A stretch of DNA of 20,986 bases from an uncultured Streptococcus sp. (GCF_905372115.1 NZ_CAJPNR010000035.1:1-20986); one strand, 5' to 3'; positions 1 to 8,371 are shown, counted from the first letter of the stretch. Notes: generated from the sequence alone by a model not told the origin. Translations and numbers: made by a program.

Positions 1-1943
1 TGCATGTTGGCACCCATGAGGGCACGGTTGGAGTCGTCATTTTCCAAGAAAGGAATACATGCTGTCGCTACGGCAACTACCTGCTTAGGCGATACATCCA
101 TGTAGTCTACTTGGTCTGATGGGAATTCTTGGTTATTACCTTGATGGCGTCCCATAACGATAGGCTCAGCAAAGCCGCCTTTTTCATTCAGTTTAGAGTT
201 GGCCTGCGCTACGATAAATTCATCTTCCTCATCAGCTGTCAACCAAACGATTTCGTTGGTTACCACGCCAGCTTCACGGTCTACCTTACGGTAAGGCGTT
301 TGAATAAATCCGTATTTGTTAAGGTGTCCATAAGAAGACAAGTTATTGATCAAACCAATGTTCGGTCCTTCAGGCGTTTCAATCGGACACATACGGCCAT
401 AGTGAGTATAGTGTACGTCCCGCACTTCATAACCAGCGCGGTCACGTGTCAAACCACCAGGTCCTAAGGCAGATAGACGGCGCTTGTGAGAGAGCTCAGA
501 CAGCGGATTATGTTGGTCCATGAACTGAGACAACTGTGAAGAACCAAAGAATTCTTTAATAGCTGCAGTTACTGGACGGATGTTGATGATTTGCTGCGGT
601 GTGAGAACTTCATTATCCTGAACACTCATCCGTTCACGAACATTACGCTCCATCCGAGAAAGTCCGAGACGAACTTGGTTGGCTAAAAGCTCGCCAACTG
701 CACGAATACGACGGTTCCCCAAGTGGTCAATATCATCTACACGACCGATGCCTTCAGCCAAGTTGAGGAAGTAGCTCATCTCAGCTAAGATATCAGCTGG
801 TGTTACAATCCGTACCTTGTCAGAAGGATTTGCGTTACCGATGATAGTCACAACGCGGTCTGGATCAGTCGGAGCCACTACCTTGAACTTCTGCAATTCT
901 ACAGGAGCTGTCAAGACAGCTGAGTCGTTTGGAATATAAGTGATTTTGTTCAAACCATTGTTCAGCTGCTCTGCAATGCTGTCAATGACACTGCGGGTCA
1001 TAACTGTACCAGCTTCAACCAAGATTTCTCCTGTTTCAGCATCTACCAATGGCTCTGCAATGGTTTGGTTCAGCAAGCGTGTCTTGACGCTGAGTTTCTT
1101 ATTAATCTTGTAACGACCAACTGCTGCCAAGTCATAACGATGCGGATCAAAGAAGCGCGCATCAAGGAGAGAGCGAGAGCTTTCAGCCGTCTTAGGCTCA
1201 CCTGGACGAAGACGCTCATAGATTTCTTTCAGAGCTTCATCCGTACGAGAGTCCATTGGGTTCTTGTGGATATCTTTTTCAATGGTATTGCGCACCAAGT
1301 CGCTGTCACCAAAGATGTCCAAGATCTCATCATCACCTGAGAAACCAAGCGCACGCACCAGAGTGGTAAATGGAATCTTCCGTGTCCGGTCAATACGAGT
1401 GTAGGCAATGTCTTTTGAGTCTGTTTCCAACTCTAACCAAGCACCGCGGTTAGGAATAACCGTTGAACCGTAGCCAACTTTTCCGTTTTTGTCAACTTTA
1501 TCGTTAAAGTAAACCCCTGGAGAACGCACCAACTGGGATACGATAATCCGCTCACCACCATTGATGATGAAGGTTCCCATTTCAGTCATGATTGGAAAAT
1601 CACCAAAGAAGACTTCCTGAGTCTTGATTTCACCAGTTTCCTTGTTAATCAGACGGAAAGTCACAAAGATTGGCGCTGAGTAGCTGGCATCGTGAATGCG
1701 TGCTTCTTCCAGCGTATATTTAGGCTCACGGATTTCATAGCCGACAAATTCCAATTCCATGGTGTCGGTAAAGTTTGAAATAGGAAGTACATCTTCAAAG
1801 ACTTCCTTCAGACCATGATCCAAGAAATCTTGGAACGAATCCGTTTGGATTTCAATCAAATTTGGTAAATCAAGAACTTCCTTAATTCTTGAAAAACTAC
1901 GACGGGTACGGTGTTTACCGTATCGAACTTCATGTCCTGCCAA
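1..1943 (-). CDS. rpoB: RNA polymerase beta subunit, N-terminal 647 codons (partial, 3' end outside window)
   Basis: RpoB is the beta subunit of RNA polymerase; it forms much of the catalytic cleft and the rifampicin pocket. The reading frame is open from the window edge to 1943 and gives the streptococcal RpoB N-terminus (AGHEVRYGKHRTRRSFSRIK). About 54 percent of a usual protein of roughly 1190 residues is present. The rifampicin-resistance cluster lies at about 471-545 (GSSQLSQFMDQHNPLSELSH, then KRRLSALG). The residues equivalent to E. coli D516, H526 and S531 are all wild type, so no rifampicin-resistance change is visible there. The start is TTG at 1941-1943. It is chosen because AAAGGAG lies 7 nt upstream and no nearby ATG gives the conserved N-terminus. 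The gene follows pbp1b on the same strand, with its own promoter and a long leader between them. rpoC is expected beyond position 1. Confidence 0.98.
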   Translation of the reverse strand, partial: MAGHEVRYGKHRTRRSFSRIKEVLDLPNLIEIQTDSFQDFLDHGLKEVFEDVLPISNFTDTMELEFVGYEIREPKYTLEEARIHDASYSAPIFVTFRLINKETGEIKTQEVFFGDFPIMTEMGTFIINGGERIIVSQLVRSPGVYFNDKVDKNGKVGYGSTVIPNRGAWLELETDSKDIAYTRIDRTRKIPFTTLVRALGFSGDDEILDIFGDSDLVRNTIEKDIHKNPMDSRTDEALKEIYERLRPGEPKTAESSRSLLDARFFDPHRYDLAAVGRYKINKKLSVKTRLLNQTIAEPLVDAETGEILVEAGTVMTRSVIDSIAEQLNNGLNKITYIPNDSAVLTAPVELQKFKVVAPTDPDRVVTIIGNANPSDKVRIVTPADILAEMSYFLNLAEGIGRVDDIDHLGNRRIRAVGELLANQVRLGLSRMERNVRERMSVQDNEVLTPQQIINIRPVTAAIKEFFGSSQLSQFMDQHNPLSELSHKRRLSALGPGGLTRDRAGYEVRDVHYTHYGRMCPIETPEGPNIGLINNLSSYGHLNKYGFIQTPYRKVDREAGVVTNEIVWLTADEEDEFIVAQANSKLNEKGGFAEPIVMGRHQGNNQEFPSDQVDYMDVSPKQVVAVATACIPFLENDDSNRALMGANM

Positions 1944-1981
1944 GTTTTTACTCCTTTATGATAAGATACTGAGCCCTTGAT

Positions 1982-2017
1982 AAAGCGAGAAGAAAGGTAT
2001 CTTTTTCTTAACGCTTT
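1982..2017 (-). other. hairpin in the rpoB leader, just upstream of the ribosome binding site
   Basis: On the minus strand AAAGCG pairs with CGCTTT, and inside a 2x2 internal loop AAGAAA pairs with TTTCTT around an 8-nt loop, giving 6+6 bp. It ends about 40 nt before the rpoB start codon. It has no trailing U-tract, so it is not a terminator. Its function is unknown; it could affect leader stability or translation. Confidence 0.45.
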
Positions 2018-2042
2018 GAGGGCGAGTTCTGTGAAATGTTTT

Positions 2043-2059
2043 CAGAGGAAAATCCTCTG
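2043..2059 (-). other. short perfect hairpin in the rpoB leader
   Basis: This is a perfect 7-bp inverted repeat with a 3-nt loop (CAGAGGA / TCCTCTG). It lies between the terminator-like hairpin and the start-proximal hairpin of the rpoB leader. No U-tract follows on either strand. Its function is unknown. Confidence 0.4.
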
Positions 2060-2160
2060 TCATTTACAATGCTGCAAAACAGCCACAATCAGTCCCTTTT
2101 GTTTAATTTTCAGAAAAATTAAATTTTGGTTACATAATCCATTTTTCCTAAAAATAGGCA

Positions 2161-2207
2161 CAAAAAGAGCAGCTAAATCTGACTTATTCAAGTTTGATTT
2201 AACTGCT
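2161..2207 (-). terminator. terminator-like hairpin inside the rpoB leader (candidate attenuator or pbp1b terminator)
   Basis: On the minus strand a 12-bp stem (AGCAGTTAAATC with GATTTAGCTGCT, one G-U pair) carries an inner 4-bp stem with a GAAT tetraloop. It is followed directly by C-UUUUU. This is the usual form of an intrinsic terminator. It lies about 50 nt downstream of the best rpoB promoter and 130 nt after the pbp1b stop codon. It could therefore end pbp1b transcripts, attenuate rpoB transcripts, or both. The plus strand has no matching U-tract. Confidence 0.6.
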
Positions 2208-2263
2208 GTAAGCTTCTATTTGGACAATATTTCAAATAAAGCACACGACAAATTATTGCTATC

Positions 2264-2292
2264 ATTATACCTTATTTAGCTAGAAATTGCAA
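2264..2292 (-). promoter_or_regulatory. predicted sigma-70-type promoter for rpoB
   Basis: On the minus strand TTGCAA and TATAAT are separated by exactly 17 bp; the -10 is a perfect match. The start of transcription would be near 2257, giving an rpoB leader of about 315 nt. No promoter of similar quality was found between the leader terminator and the rpoB start; the best alternatives (for example TTGTGG-N16-TAAATG) are weak. Confidence 0.65.
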
Positions 2293-2336
2293 GGATTTCA
2301 TCCGCTTTCTGAAAAGTTAAAACTGTTCTTGATGCG

Positions 2337-4757
2337 CTAATTCCCCTGCCGATTATTGTTAGAATTGGAGTTGGAGTTGGAATTAGAATTAGAGGTAGAA
2401 CCGCCCAGTATAGCTGACCAAGCCTTCTGATAATCCGCATCTGATGCCCCGATACCAAAGCGGTAGGTCGTGGTCGGAGCACCGTTTTTAGCCCAATAGC
2501 TAGGCACTGTCGGACCACTGAGATTAACAGAGCGGCCGTTTACCGTTACTGTACCTGGCTTTTCCCCTGTGGACTTGAGTACATCAGACTTAATCACACT
2601 CGGATCAAGAGTGAACTTATCACCAACACCCCAGGCATTCGGATCTGCCTGATAGATGGCATTTACCATATAGGCCATGTAGGAGGCATTATTATTATAA
2701 CCAGTCAACGCCGCCATAGAGCTATTATCATCATGACCAATCCAGCCTCCCAAAGTCATCTTTGGAGTAGAAAGCATCAGCCACATATCACCGTTGGTAT
2801 TGGTCGTTCCAGTCTTACCAATCCAGTCGGCACCTGCTAAAGTTCCATTGACCTGACTGATTCTGGATTTATAGGTCGTAGTAGCTCCAGAATTGATAAC
2901 TCCCCGCATGAGCTCCTGCATAATCGTAGCTGCTGCTGGACTGTATATCTGAACAGGGTTGGTCTTATGCTGGTAAATCACCTTGCCATCTCGGTCAGTG
3001 ATTTTTTCAACCATGTATTTTTTCTGGTAGGTTCCATTATTGGCCAAAGTTTGGAAACCATTGGTATGCTGAGCTACAGATACTTCGATTCCCCCGCCCA
3101 TAGGCAGACTCTCAATGCTGTAGTCATCAATGTAATAGCCCATTTTCTCCATATAGCCACGGACATTGACACCTTTTTCGCGTAATCCGCGGTAAGTCCA
3201 ATAAGCAGGGATATTCCAAGAAGTATTGAGCGCTTCTTGCAAATCCATCATGGCTGTACCACGGCTGTCCACGTGCATGATTGGATCGCCGCTTGAAAAG
3301 TTAGTTGGATAATTGGAAAGAACGCTGGCGCTGCCCATCAGACCTTGGTCAATAGCAATTCCATAAGCAAGAATCGGCTTAATGGTCGAACCCGGTGAGC
3401 GCTCCGTATCAAAGGCGTGATTGTTCTGATTGGAAGCATAGTCTCTACCTCCTACAAAGCCGATCACAGCACCGGTTTTATTATCCAAGAGGACATTTCC
3501 CACCTCAACTGCACCAGTTCCGTCATCCAAGATGCCGCCATAGTTGGCTACTGCATTTTGCATAGCGGTGTGGATGTTCTTGTTAATCGTGGTGGTAACA
3601 GTATAGCCACCATCGCTCAGTTCCTTAGCAGCCAATTCCTTGTAGGCCTTGACAGTGTCGTTGTTTTTCAGCTCTTGCTGGGAAACATTATCCCGCTGAA
3701 TCAGGTACTCATACATGGTCTGCTGGGCTTCTTCGACCGCTGTGTAATAAAGGTAGCCATGCGAAGATTTTTCCGAGCTTTCAGATGGCTTGAAATCCTT
3801 GGTCAAGTCGTAGTCCTTGTACTCCTTGTACTCTTTCTCGCTTAGATGGCCCGTACGATACATATTATAGAGCACATCCTTGGCACGTTCCAAGCCCAGA
3901 GCTAAATCCCCTGCACTCTTGAGACTGCCATCCGCTGCATAAGGCGAATAAACAATCGGACTCTGTGGCAAGCCGGCAATAAAAGCAGACTGGGGCACTG
4001 TCAAATCCTTAGCAGAGACACCAAAAATCCCTTGAGCCGCTTCTTCCACACCAGCGATATTCTGCCCCTTATTGTTGCGCCCGAAAGGCGAAACGTTCAA
4101 GTAGGTGGTCAAAATATCATCCTTGGACATGTAGCGCTCCAAAGCCAGCGCATCAACAATCTCGGTCGCTTTCCGCTTGAAAGTTGGTGCATCCCCCACC
4201 ACCTGCTGCTTGATTAACTGCTGGGTAATGGTTGACCCCCCGCTAGACGAGCCAACTCCAACAACTGAACCCAGCGTAGCCCGAAGCACAGCCTTGGGAA
4301 CGACTCCCTTATGCGTTTCAAAATTCTCATCCTCTGTAGCGATAACAGCTTTTTTTACATTTTCAGAGATAGCGTCACTCTTAACCGGAATGCGGAGCAA
4401 ATCATTGTCCACTTCTGCAATCAAGCTGCCATCGGCATAGGTAAGCTTAGAAATACCAGAGATATTATTCACCTGCTTGACCAGCTCTTCCTGCTTAGGC
4501 ACTTCCACCTTACTGAAAAGACTAGCTGCATAGCCTATCCCAATCCCAGCACCGATTACGGCACCGAAGAAGATAAATACAAAAGCCATATTCATCAGAA
4601 GCTTAAAAGTCCGCAAGAAAACAGCAAAAACATCACCGATAGACCATCCATTGTTGCCACTAACGATCTTCTTGCTCCATTCCGGAAGATGTATTTTTTT
4701 GATAAACTGCTGGGCTTTTCCCCAGAACTCTTTTAATTTCTCTATTAATTGTTCCAA
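2337..4757 (-). CDS. pbp1b: class A penicillin-binding protein 1b (bifunctional glycosyltransferase/transpeptidase)
   Basis: This membrane-anchored enzyme polymerises lipid II into glycan strands (GT51 domain) and cross-links the stem peptides (transpeptidase domain) outside the cell. The 806-aa protein has a cytoplasmic N-terminus and one membrane segment at about residues 52-80. The GT51 region includes TEDENFETHKG (catalytic Glu142) and GSTITQQ at 174-180. The transpeptidase motifs are SPGSTIK (nucleophile Ser457, Lys460), SWN at 513-515 and KTGTTNTNGD from 648. It ends in a low-complexity Ser-Asn tail. The start is TTG at 4755-4757 with AAGGAG 8 nt upstream; no ATG is better placed. Length and motif order are normal for streptococcal PBP1b. 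It is divergent from tyrS and upstream of rpoB, an arrangement known in streptococci. Confidence 0.96.
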   Translation of the reverse strand: MEQLIEKLKEFWGKAQQFIKKIHLPEWSKKIVSGNNGWSIGDVFAVFLRTFKLLMNMAFVFIFFGAVIGAGIGIGYAASLFSKVEVPKQEELVKQVNNISGISKLTYADGSLIAEVDNDLLRIPVKSDAISENVKKAVIATEDENFETHKGVVPKAVLRATLGSVVGVGSSSGGSTITQQLIKQQVVGDAPTFKRKATEIVDALALERYMSKDDILTTYLNVSPFGRNNKGQNIAGVEEAAQGIFGVSAKDLTVPQSAFIAGLPQSPIVYSPYAADGSLKSAGDLALGLERAKDVLYNMYRTGHLSEKEYKEYKDYDLTKDFKPSESSEKSSHGYLYYTAVEEAQQTMYEYLIQRDNVSQQELKNNDTVKAYKELAAKELSDGGYTVTTTINKNIHTAMQNAVANYGGILDDGTGAVEVGNVLLDNKTGAVIGFVGGRDYASNQNNHAFDTERSPGSTIKPILAYGIAIDQGLMGSASVLSNYPTNFSSGDPIMHVDSRGTAMMDLQEALNTSWNIPAYWTYRGLREKGVNVRGYMEKMGYYIDDYSIESLPMGGGIEVSVAQHTNGFQTLANNGTYQKKYMVEKITDRDGKVIYQHKTNPVQIYSPAAATIMQELMRGVINSGATTTYKSRISQVNGTLAGADWIGKTGTTNTNGDMWLMLSTPKMTLGGWIGHDDNSSMAALTGYNNNASYMAYMVNAIYQADPNAWGVGDKFTLDPSVIKSDVLKSTGEKPGTVTVNGRSVNLSGPTVPSYWAKNGAPTTTYRFGIGASDADYQKAWSAILGGSTSNSNSNSNSNSNNNRQGN
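2358..2393 (-). repeat. six tandem hexanucleotide units encoding (Ser-Asn)6 at the PBP1b C-terminus
   Basis: Six consecutive 6-bp units of the form TC(T/C)AA(T/C) encode alternating Ser and Asn close to the C-terminus of PBP1b, followed by NNRQGN. The unit is two codons long, so slippage would change tail length but not reading frame. Confidence 0.85.
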
Positions 4758-4782
4758 GTTTGATTCTCCTTGTTATCTTCCC

Positions 4783-4812
4783 ATTATACCAAATATCTAT
4801 GATTTATTTCAA
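4783..4812 (-). promoter_or_regulatory. predicted promoter for pbp1b
   Basis: TTGAAA and a perfect TATAAT are separated by 18 bp on the minus strand, about 25 bp upstream of the TTG start. It lies back to back with the tyrS promoter; the two -35 elements are only about 8 bp apart. Confidence 0.6.
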
Positions 4813-4819
4813 GGAATCA

Positions 4820-4847
4820 TTGCTATTTAAAAGCTTTATGATACAAT
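4820..4847 (+). promoter_or_regulatory. predicted extended -10 promoter for tyrS
   Basis: TTGCTA and TACAAT are separated by 16 bp. A TG dinucleotide one base before the -10 (TATGATACAAT) makes it an extended -10 promoter. The resulting leader is only about 60 nt, too short for a T-box riboswitch. Confidence 0.6.
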
Positions 4848-4874
4848 AGAGTAACATAAATTTAAAATATAGAT

Positions 4875-4892
4875 AAGCCAATTTCTTGGCTT
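4875..4892 (+). other. small hairpin in the tyrS leader
   Basis: A 7-bp stem (AAGCCAA / TTGGCTT) with a 4-nt loop is followed by TTA. It lies 7 nt upstream of the AGGAG ribosome binding site. It might affect mRNA stability or ribosome access; it is too weak and poorly followed by U to call a terminator. Confidence 0.3.
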
Positions 4893-4911
4893 TTAGAACA
4901 GGAGAGACATG

Positions 4912-6168
4912 ATGCACATTTTTGATGAGCTAAAAGAACGTGGCTTGGTATTCCAAACTACTGATGAAGCAGCTTTACGCAAAGCCTTAGAAGAAGGACA
5001 AGTCTCTTATTATACCGGATACGATCCAACCGCTGATAGCCTGCACCTAGGCCACTTGGTAGCCATTCTGACTAGCCGCCGCCTGCAACTAGCTGGCCAT
5101 AAACCCTACGCTCTGGTTGGAGGAGCAACTGGATTGATTGGCGATCCATCTTTTAAGGATGCAGAGCGCAGCCTCCAAACCAAGGAAACCGTGGAAGGCT
5201 GGGTGAAATCTATCCAAAATCAGCTTTCTCGCTTTCTGGACTTTGAAAAGGACGATAATAAGGCCGAAATGGTCAATAACTATGACTGGTTCAGCAGCAT
5301 CAGCTTTATCGATTTTCTGCGCGATGTTGGTAAATACTTCACTGTCAACTACATGATGAGTAAAGATTCTGTCAAGAGCCGGATTGAGACAGGGATTTCC
5401 TATACAGAATTCGCCTACCAGATCATGCAAGGATATGACTTCTACGTCCTCAATCAAAACCACGGCGTGACCCTGCAAATCGGTGGTTCTGACCAGTGGG
5501 GGAATATGACAGCAGGTACAGAACTCCTGCGCCGCAAGGCTGACAAGACTGGCCATGTGATGACCGTTCCGCTCATTACCGACGCTACTGGCAAAAAATT
5601 CGGCAAGTCAGAAGGCAATGCTGTCTGGCTCAATCCTGACAAGACTTCTCCTTACGAAATGTACCAATTCTGGATGAATGTCATGGACGCAGACGCTATC
5701 CGCTTCCTGAAAATCTTCACCTTCCTGTCCTTGGATGAAATCGAAGAGATTCGTCAGCAGTTTGAAGCGGCACCACATGAACGCTTGGCGCAGAAAGTTC
5801 TAGCTCGCGAAGTGGTCAGTCTGGTTCACGGTCAAGAAGCATATCAGGAAGCTCTCAATATCACTGAGCAGCTCTTTGCTGGAAATATCAAAAATTTGTC
5901 CGTCAAGGAACTCAAACAAGGTTTGCGCGGTGTGCCTAACTATCAGGTCCAAGCTGACGAAAATCTTAACATCGTGGAAATCCTCGTGTCATCTGGTGTG
6001 GTCAACTCAAAACGTCAAGCTCGCGAGGACGTCCAAAATGGCGCTATCTACCTCAATGGTGAGCGCATCCAAGATTTAGACTATGTCCTCAGCGCCTCAG
6101 ATAAACTGGAAGACGAGCTGACAGTTATCCGCCGCGGTAAGAAGAAATACTTTGTCCTGACCTACTAA
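4912..6168 (+). CDS. tyrS: tyrosyl-tRNA synthetase
   Basis: This cytoplasmic class I synthetase charges tRNA-Tyr using ATP. The protein is 418 aa, the normal size. It shows the HIGH-class motif HLGH (residues 45-48), the tyrosine-site segment GGSDQWGN, and the KMSKS-class loop as KFGKS (about 229-233). A C-terminal S4-like RNA-binding domain follows (about 350-418, ending GKKKYFVLTY). Two ATG codons are adjacent at 4909 and 4912. The second gives the better 7-nt spacing from AGGAG at 4900-4904 and the usual MHIFDELKERG N-terminus; 4909 would add one Met. It is divergent from pbp1b and ends at a strong terminator. Confidence 0.97.
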   Translation: MHIFDELKERGLVFQTTDEAALRKALEEGQVSYYTGYDPTADSLHLGHLVAILTSRRLQLAGHKPYALVGGATGLIGDPSFKDAERSLQTKETVEGWVKSIQNQLSRFLDFEKDDNKAEMVNNYDWFSSISFIDFLRDVGKYFTVNYMMSKDSVKSRIETGISYTEFAYQIMQGYDFYVLNQNHGVTLQIGGSDQWGNMTAGTELLRRKADKTGHVMTVPLITDATGKKFGKSEGNAVWLNPDKTSPYEMYQFWMNVMDADAIRFLKIFTFLSLDEIEEIRQQFEAAPHERLAQKVLAREVVSLVHGQEAYQEALNITEQLFAGNIKNLSVKELKQGLRGVPNYQVQADENLNIVEILVSSGVVNSKRQAREDVQNGAIYLNGERIQDLDYVLSASDKLEDELTVIRRGKKKYFVLTY

Positions 6169-6172
6169 AGAT

Positions 6173-6202
6173 AAAAATCCGATTACCTGAATCGGATTTT
6201 TC
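6173..6202 (+). terminator. intrinsic terminator of tyrS
   Basis: A 12-bp stem (AAAAATCCGATT / AATCGGATTTTT) with a 5-nt loop begins 5 bp after the tyrS stop and ends in a T-run. The symmetric A and T runs could let it act on both strands. Confidence 0.9.
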
Positions 6203-6260
6203 TATGCCTTACCAAAAAGAAGTCATTCAGCTATATAAAAACAATAGAAAGAGAGCGCCT

Positions 6261-7109
6261 ATGAAACCAAAACTCGCCCGCTTTGCCCAAGCTCCAGCCC
6301 TGGCCTGTCCACTCTGCCAGCAAAGCTTGGCTATGGAAGAAAACAGCCTCAAGTGTCCTAATCGCCATTCCTACGACATCGCTAAATTCGGTTATGTCAA
6401 TCTAGCTCCCCAGGCCAAACAAGCTAAAGACTATGACAAAACGAGCTTTCAAAATAGGCAAGCCATCTTGGAAGCCGGCTTTTATCAACATATCCTAGAC
6501 GAGTTGCTAGATCTGCTACAGACCCTGCCTGAAGAACAGACCATTCTAGACGTCGCTTGCGGAGAGGGATATTATGCTCGAAAAATCCAGGAAACATTCC
6601 CCAACAAAGAAATTTACGCTTTTGATCTATCCAAAGATTCTATCCAACTAGCTGCCAAAAGTGATCAGAGCCTTGCTGTAAAATGGTTCGTAGGTGATTT
6701 GGCACATTTACCCATTCAGGATCAAAGCATGGATGTCTTGCTAGACATCTTCTCACCAGCCAACTATCATGAATTTCAGCGAGTATTGAAAAAAGAGGGA
6801 CTTATCATTAAAGTCATCCCAACAGAGAATCATCTGAAGGAAATTCGCCAAAAAGTTGCTCAATATCTGGACAAGAAAGATTATTCTAATCAAGATATCA
6901 TCCAGCATTTCCAGAAACACTTTACCATCCTATCTAGAAAGACCGTAGAATCAACCCATACTCTGCATTCTGAGGAGAAAACTGCCCTGCTGCAGATGAC
7001 TCCTTTACTCTTTCATGTTGAAAAAAATCTAATCAATTGGGAGCAGCTTACACATGCCACCATTTCAGCTGAGATTCTTATCGGAAAACTAAAACAAGAA
7101 AAAATCTAA
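6261..7109 (+). CDS. rlmA: 23S rRNA (guanine-N1) methyltransferase, RlmA(II)/TlrB family
   Basis: The RlmA family uses S-adenosylmethionine to methylate N1 of a guanine in hairpin 35 of 23S rRNA. The Gram-positive RlmA(II)/TlrB branch acts on G748, near the macrolide tunnel. The 282-aa protein has an N-terminal zinc knuckle (C16, C19, C32, H36: CPLCQ then CPNRH) and a SAM-binding motif ILDVACGEGYY at about 95-105. The motif LLDIFSPANYHEF, typical of this family, follows. I chose the start at 6261 because the zinc knuckle then lies where family members have it. An in-frame ATG at 6204 would add 19 unusual residues and abut the tyrS terminator. The ribosome binding site (AGAAAGAGAG) is weak. 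No clear promoter was found; some read-through from tyrS is possible. Confidence 0.9.
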   Translation: MKPKLARFAQAPALACPLCQQSLAMEENSLKCPNRHSYDIAKFGYVNLAPQAKQAKDYDKTSFQNRQAILEAGFYQHILDELLDLLQTLPEEQTILDVACGEGYYARKIQETFPNKEIYAFDLSKDSIQLAAKSDQSLAVKWFVGDLAHLPIQDQSMDVLLDIFSPANYHEFQRVLKKEGLIIKVIPTENHLKEIRQKVAQYLDKKDYSNQDIIQHFQKHFTILSRKTVESTHTLHSEEKTALLQMTPLLFHVEKNLINWEQLTHATISAEILIGKLKQEKI

Positions 7110-7151
7110 TCACCTTTTAGTAAAAAATGATGTTATAACAGCCATTTTAAA

Positions 7152-7180
7152 AACGCAGACAGGACTGTCTGCGTTCTTTG
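7152..7180. terminator. bidirectional terminator between rlmA and msmK
   Basis: An 11-bp perfect stem (AACGCAGACAG / CTGTCTGCGTT) with a 2-base centre is followed by CTTTGTTT on the plus strand and by a TTT-rich run on the minus strand. It separates the convergent genes rlmA and msmK. Confidence 0.85.
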
Positions 7181-7192
7181 TTTATCAACTGA

Positions 7193-8323
7193 TTAATAGA
7201 CTGTCTTCTCTGTCTCTGGATCAAAGAAGTGTGCTTTATTGAGGTCAAAGCCTAGGTCAATACCTGCACCAGTTTCTAGGTAATCCCGTGAATCCACACG
7301 CGCTACAAACTCACTAGAACCCACTTGGCAGTATAGATGAGACTCCGCTCCCAGCAATTCTGAAACAGAAATCTTGGCATGCACAACTGAATTCGGGAAA
7401 GTTTCCAAGAAAGCAGCCTCTGCATTAACATCCTCTGGACGAATACCGAAGATCAACTCCTTGCCCTCGTAACCTTTCTCCCGCAGAACCTTGAGAGCTC
7501 CTTCAGGTACCGTCAAGCGCAGACCTTCTGCTACAATCTCATTCCCTTCAAGCTTAACTGGGATGAAGTTCATAGCTGGGCTACCGATGAAGCCGGCAAC
7601 AAACTTATTAACTGGGTTGTTGTAGACTTCTTGAGGTGTACCAATCTGCTCCACTCGTCCAATCGTTCCAGTTCCAGCAGGATTCTTGGTCGCTGACATG
7701 ATAACGATACGATCCGCCAGAGTCATAGCTTCAGTCTGGTCATGGGTGACATAGATAGTTGTTGCCCCAATACGGCGGTGAATCTTGGCAATCTCCGCCC
7801 GCATAGAAACACGCAGCTTAGCATCCAAGTTAGACAGAGGCTCATCCATAAGGAAAACCTTTGCATCCCGAACGATTGCGCGTCCCATAGCTACCCGCTG
7901 ACGCTGACCACCAGACAAATCAGCTGGCTTACGTTGCAAGAATTCCTTCAAGCCTAGGATTTCTGCTGCTTCATTAACCCGTTTGTCAATATCTTCTTTA
8001 CTGTACTTGCGCAACTTGAGACCAAAGGCCATGTTGTCGTATACAGTCATATGCGGATAAAGGGCATAGTTCTGGAAGACCATAGCGATATCACGGTCTT
8101 TTGGTGCCACATCATTGACCACTGTACCGTCAATAGAGGCAGTTCCTTCTGTGATATCCTCCAAGCCTGCAATCATACGCAGCGTAGTTGATTTTCCACA
8201 ACCAGAAGGACCGACAAATACGATAAATTCTTTGTCCTTGATGTCTAGATTGAAGTCTTCCACCGAATAGTGGTCGCTGTTGGGATATTTTTTATAGATA
8301 TTTTTCAGATTTAATTCGACCAT
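7193..8323 (-). CDS. msmK: multiple-sugar ABC importer ATPase MsmK/MalK type
   Basis: This cytoplasmic ATPase energises carbohydrate ABC importers. In streptococci a single unlinked MsmK is known to serve several sugar transporters. The 376-aa protein has Walker A GPSGCGKST (38-46), the Q-loop VFQNYALYPHMTVYDN, signature LSGGQ (136-140), Walker B VFLMDEP (156-162) and a C-terminal regulatory OB/TOBE region (about 240-376) as in MalK/UgpC proteins. The start is ATG 8323 with AAGGGG 6 nt upstream, giving the family N-terminus MVELNLKNIYKKYP. A longer reading frame to 8362 would add 13 residues lying between the cre site and this ribosome binding site. No permease or binding-protein genes are adjacent, consistent with a shared ATPase. 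Catabolite repression is suggested by cre sites at its promoter. Confidence 0.94.
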   Translation of the reverse strand: MVELNLKNIYKKYPNSDHYSVEDFNLDIKDKEFIVFVGPSGCGKSTTLRMIAGLEDITEGTASIDGTVVNDVAPKDRDIAMVFQNYALYPHMTVYDNMAFGLKLRKYSKEDIDKRVNEAAEILGLKEFLQRKPADLSGGQRQRVAMGRAIVRDAKVFLMDEPLSNLDAKLRVSMRAEIAKIHRRIGATTIYVTHDQTEAMTLADRIVIMSATKNPAGTGTIGRVEQIGTPQEVYNNPVNKFVAGFIGSPAMNFIPVKLEGNEIVAEGLRLTVPEGALKVLREKGYEGKELIFGIRPEDVNAEAAFLETFPNSVVHAKISVSELLGAESHLYCQVGSSEFVARVDSRDYLETGAGIDLGFDLNKAHFFDPETEKTVY

Positions 8324-8371
8324 AATAAGCCCCTTCTTTTGAATAAAAATATTTTCTTTCAAGCTCTCGTT

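Noticed and set aside
1977..2279. Plus-strand 100-codon reading frame opposite the rpoB leader
   Set aside because: It has no ribosome binding site and is antisense to the leader hairpins; its composition is that of AT-rich non-coding DNA.
2358..2393. Phase-variable switch in pbp1b
   Set aside because: The repeat unit is 6 bp, so copy-number change cannot shift the frame and would only alter tail length.
4848..4911. T-box riboswitch upstream of tyrS
   Set aside because: The leader is only about 60 nt, with a single small hairpin and no T-box sequence or specifier structure.
6204..6260. Longer rlmA start at 6204
   Set aside because: It abuts the tyrS terminator, adds 19 residues unlike the family and lacks a ribosome binding site; 6261 places the zinc knuckle correctly.
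8324..8362. Longer msmK start at 8362
   Set aside because: The added 13 residues overlap the ribosome binding site of the conserved MVELNLKN start and are not part of the family.
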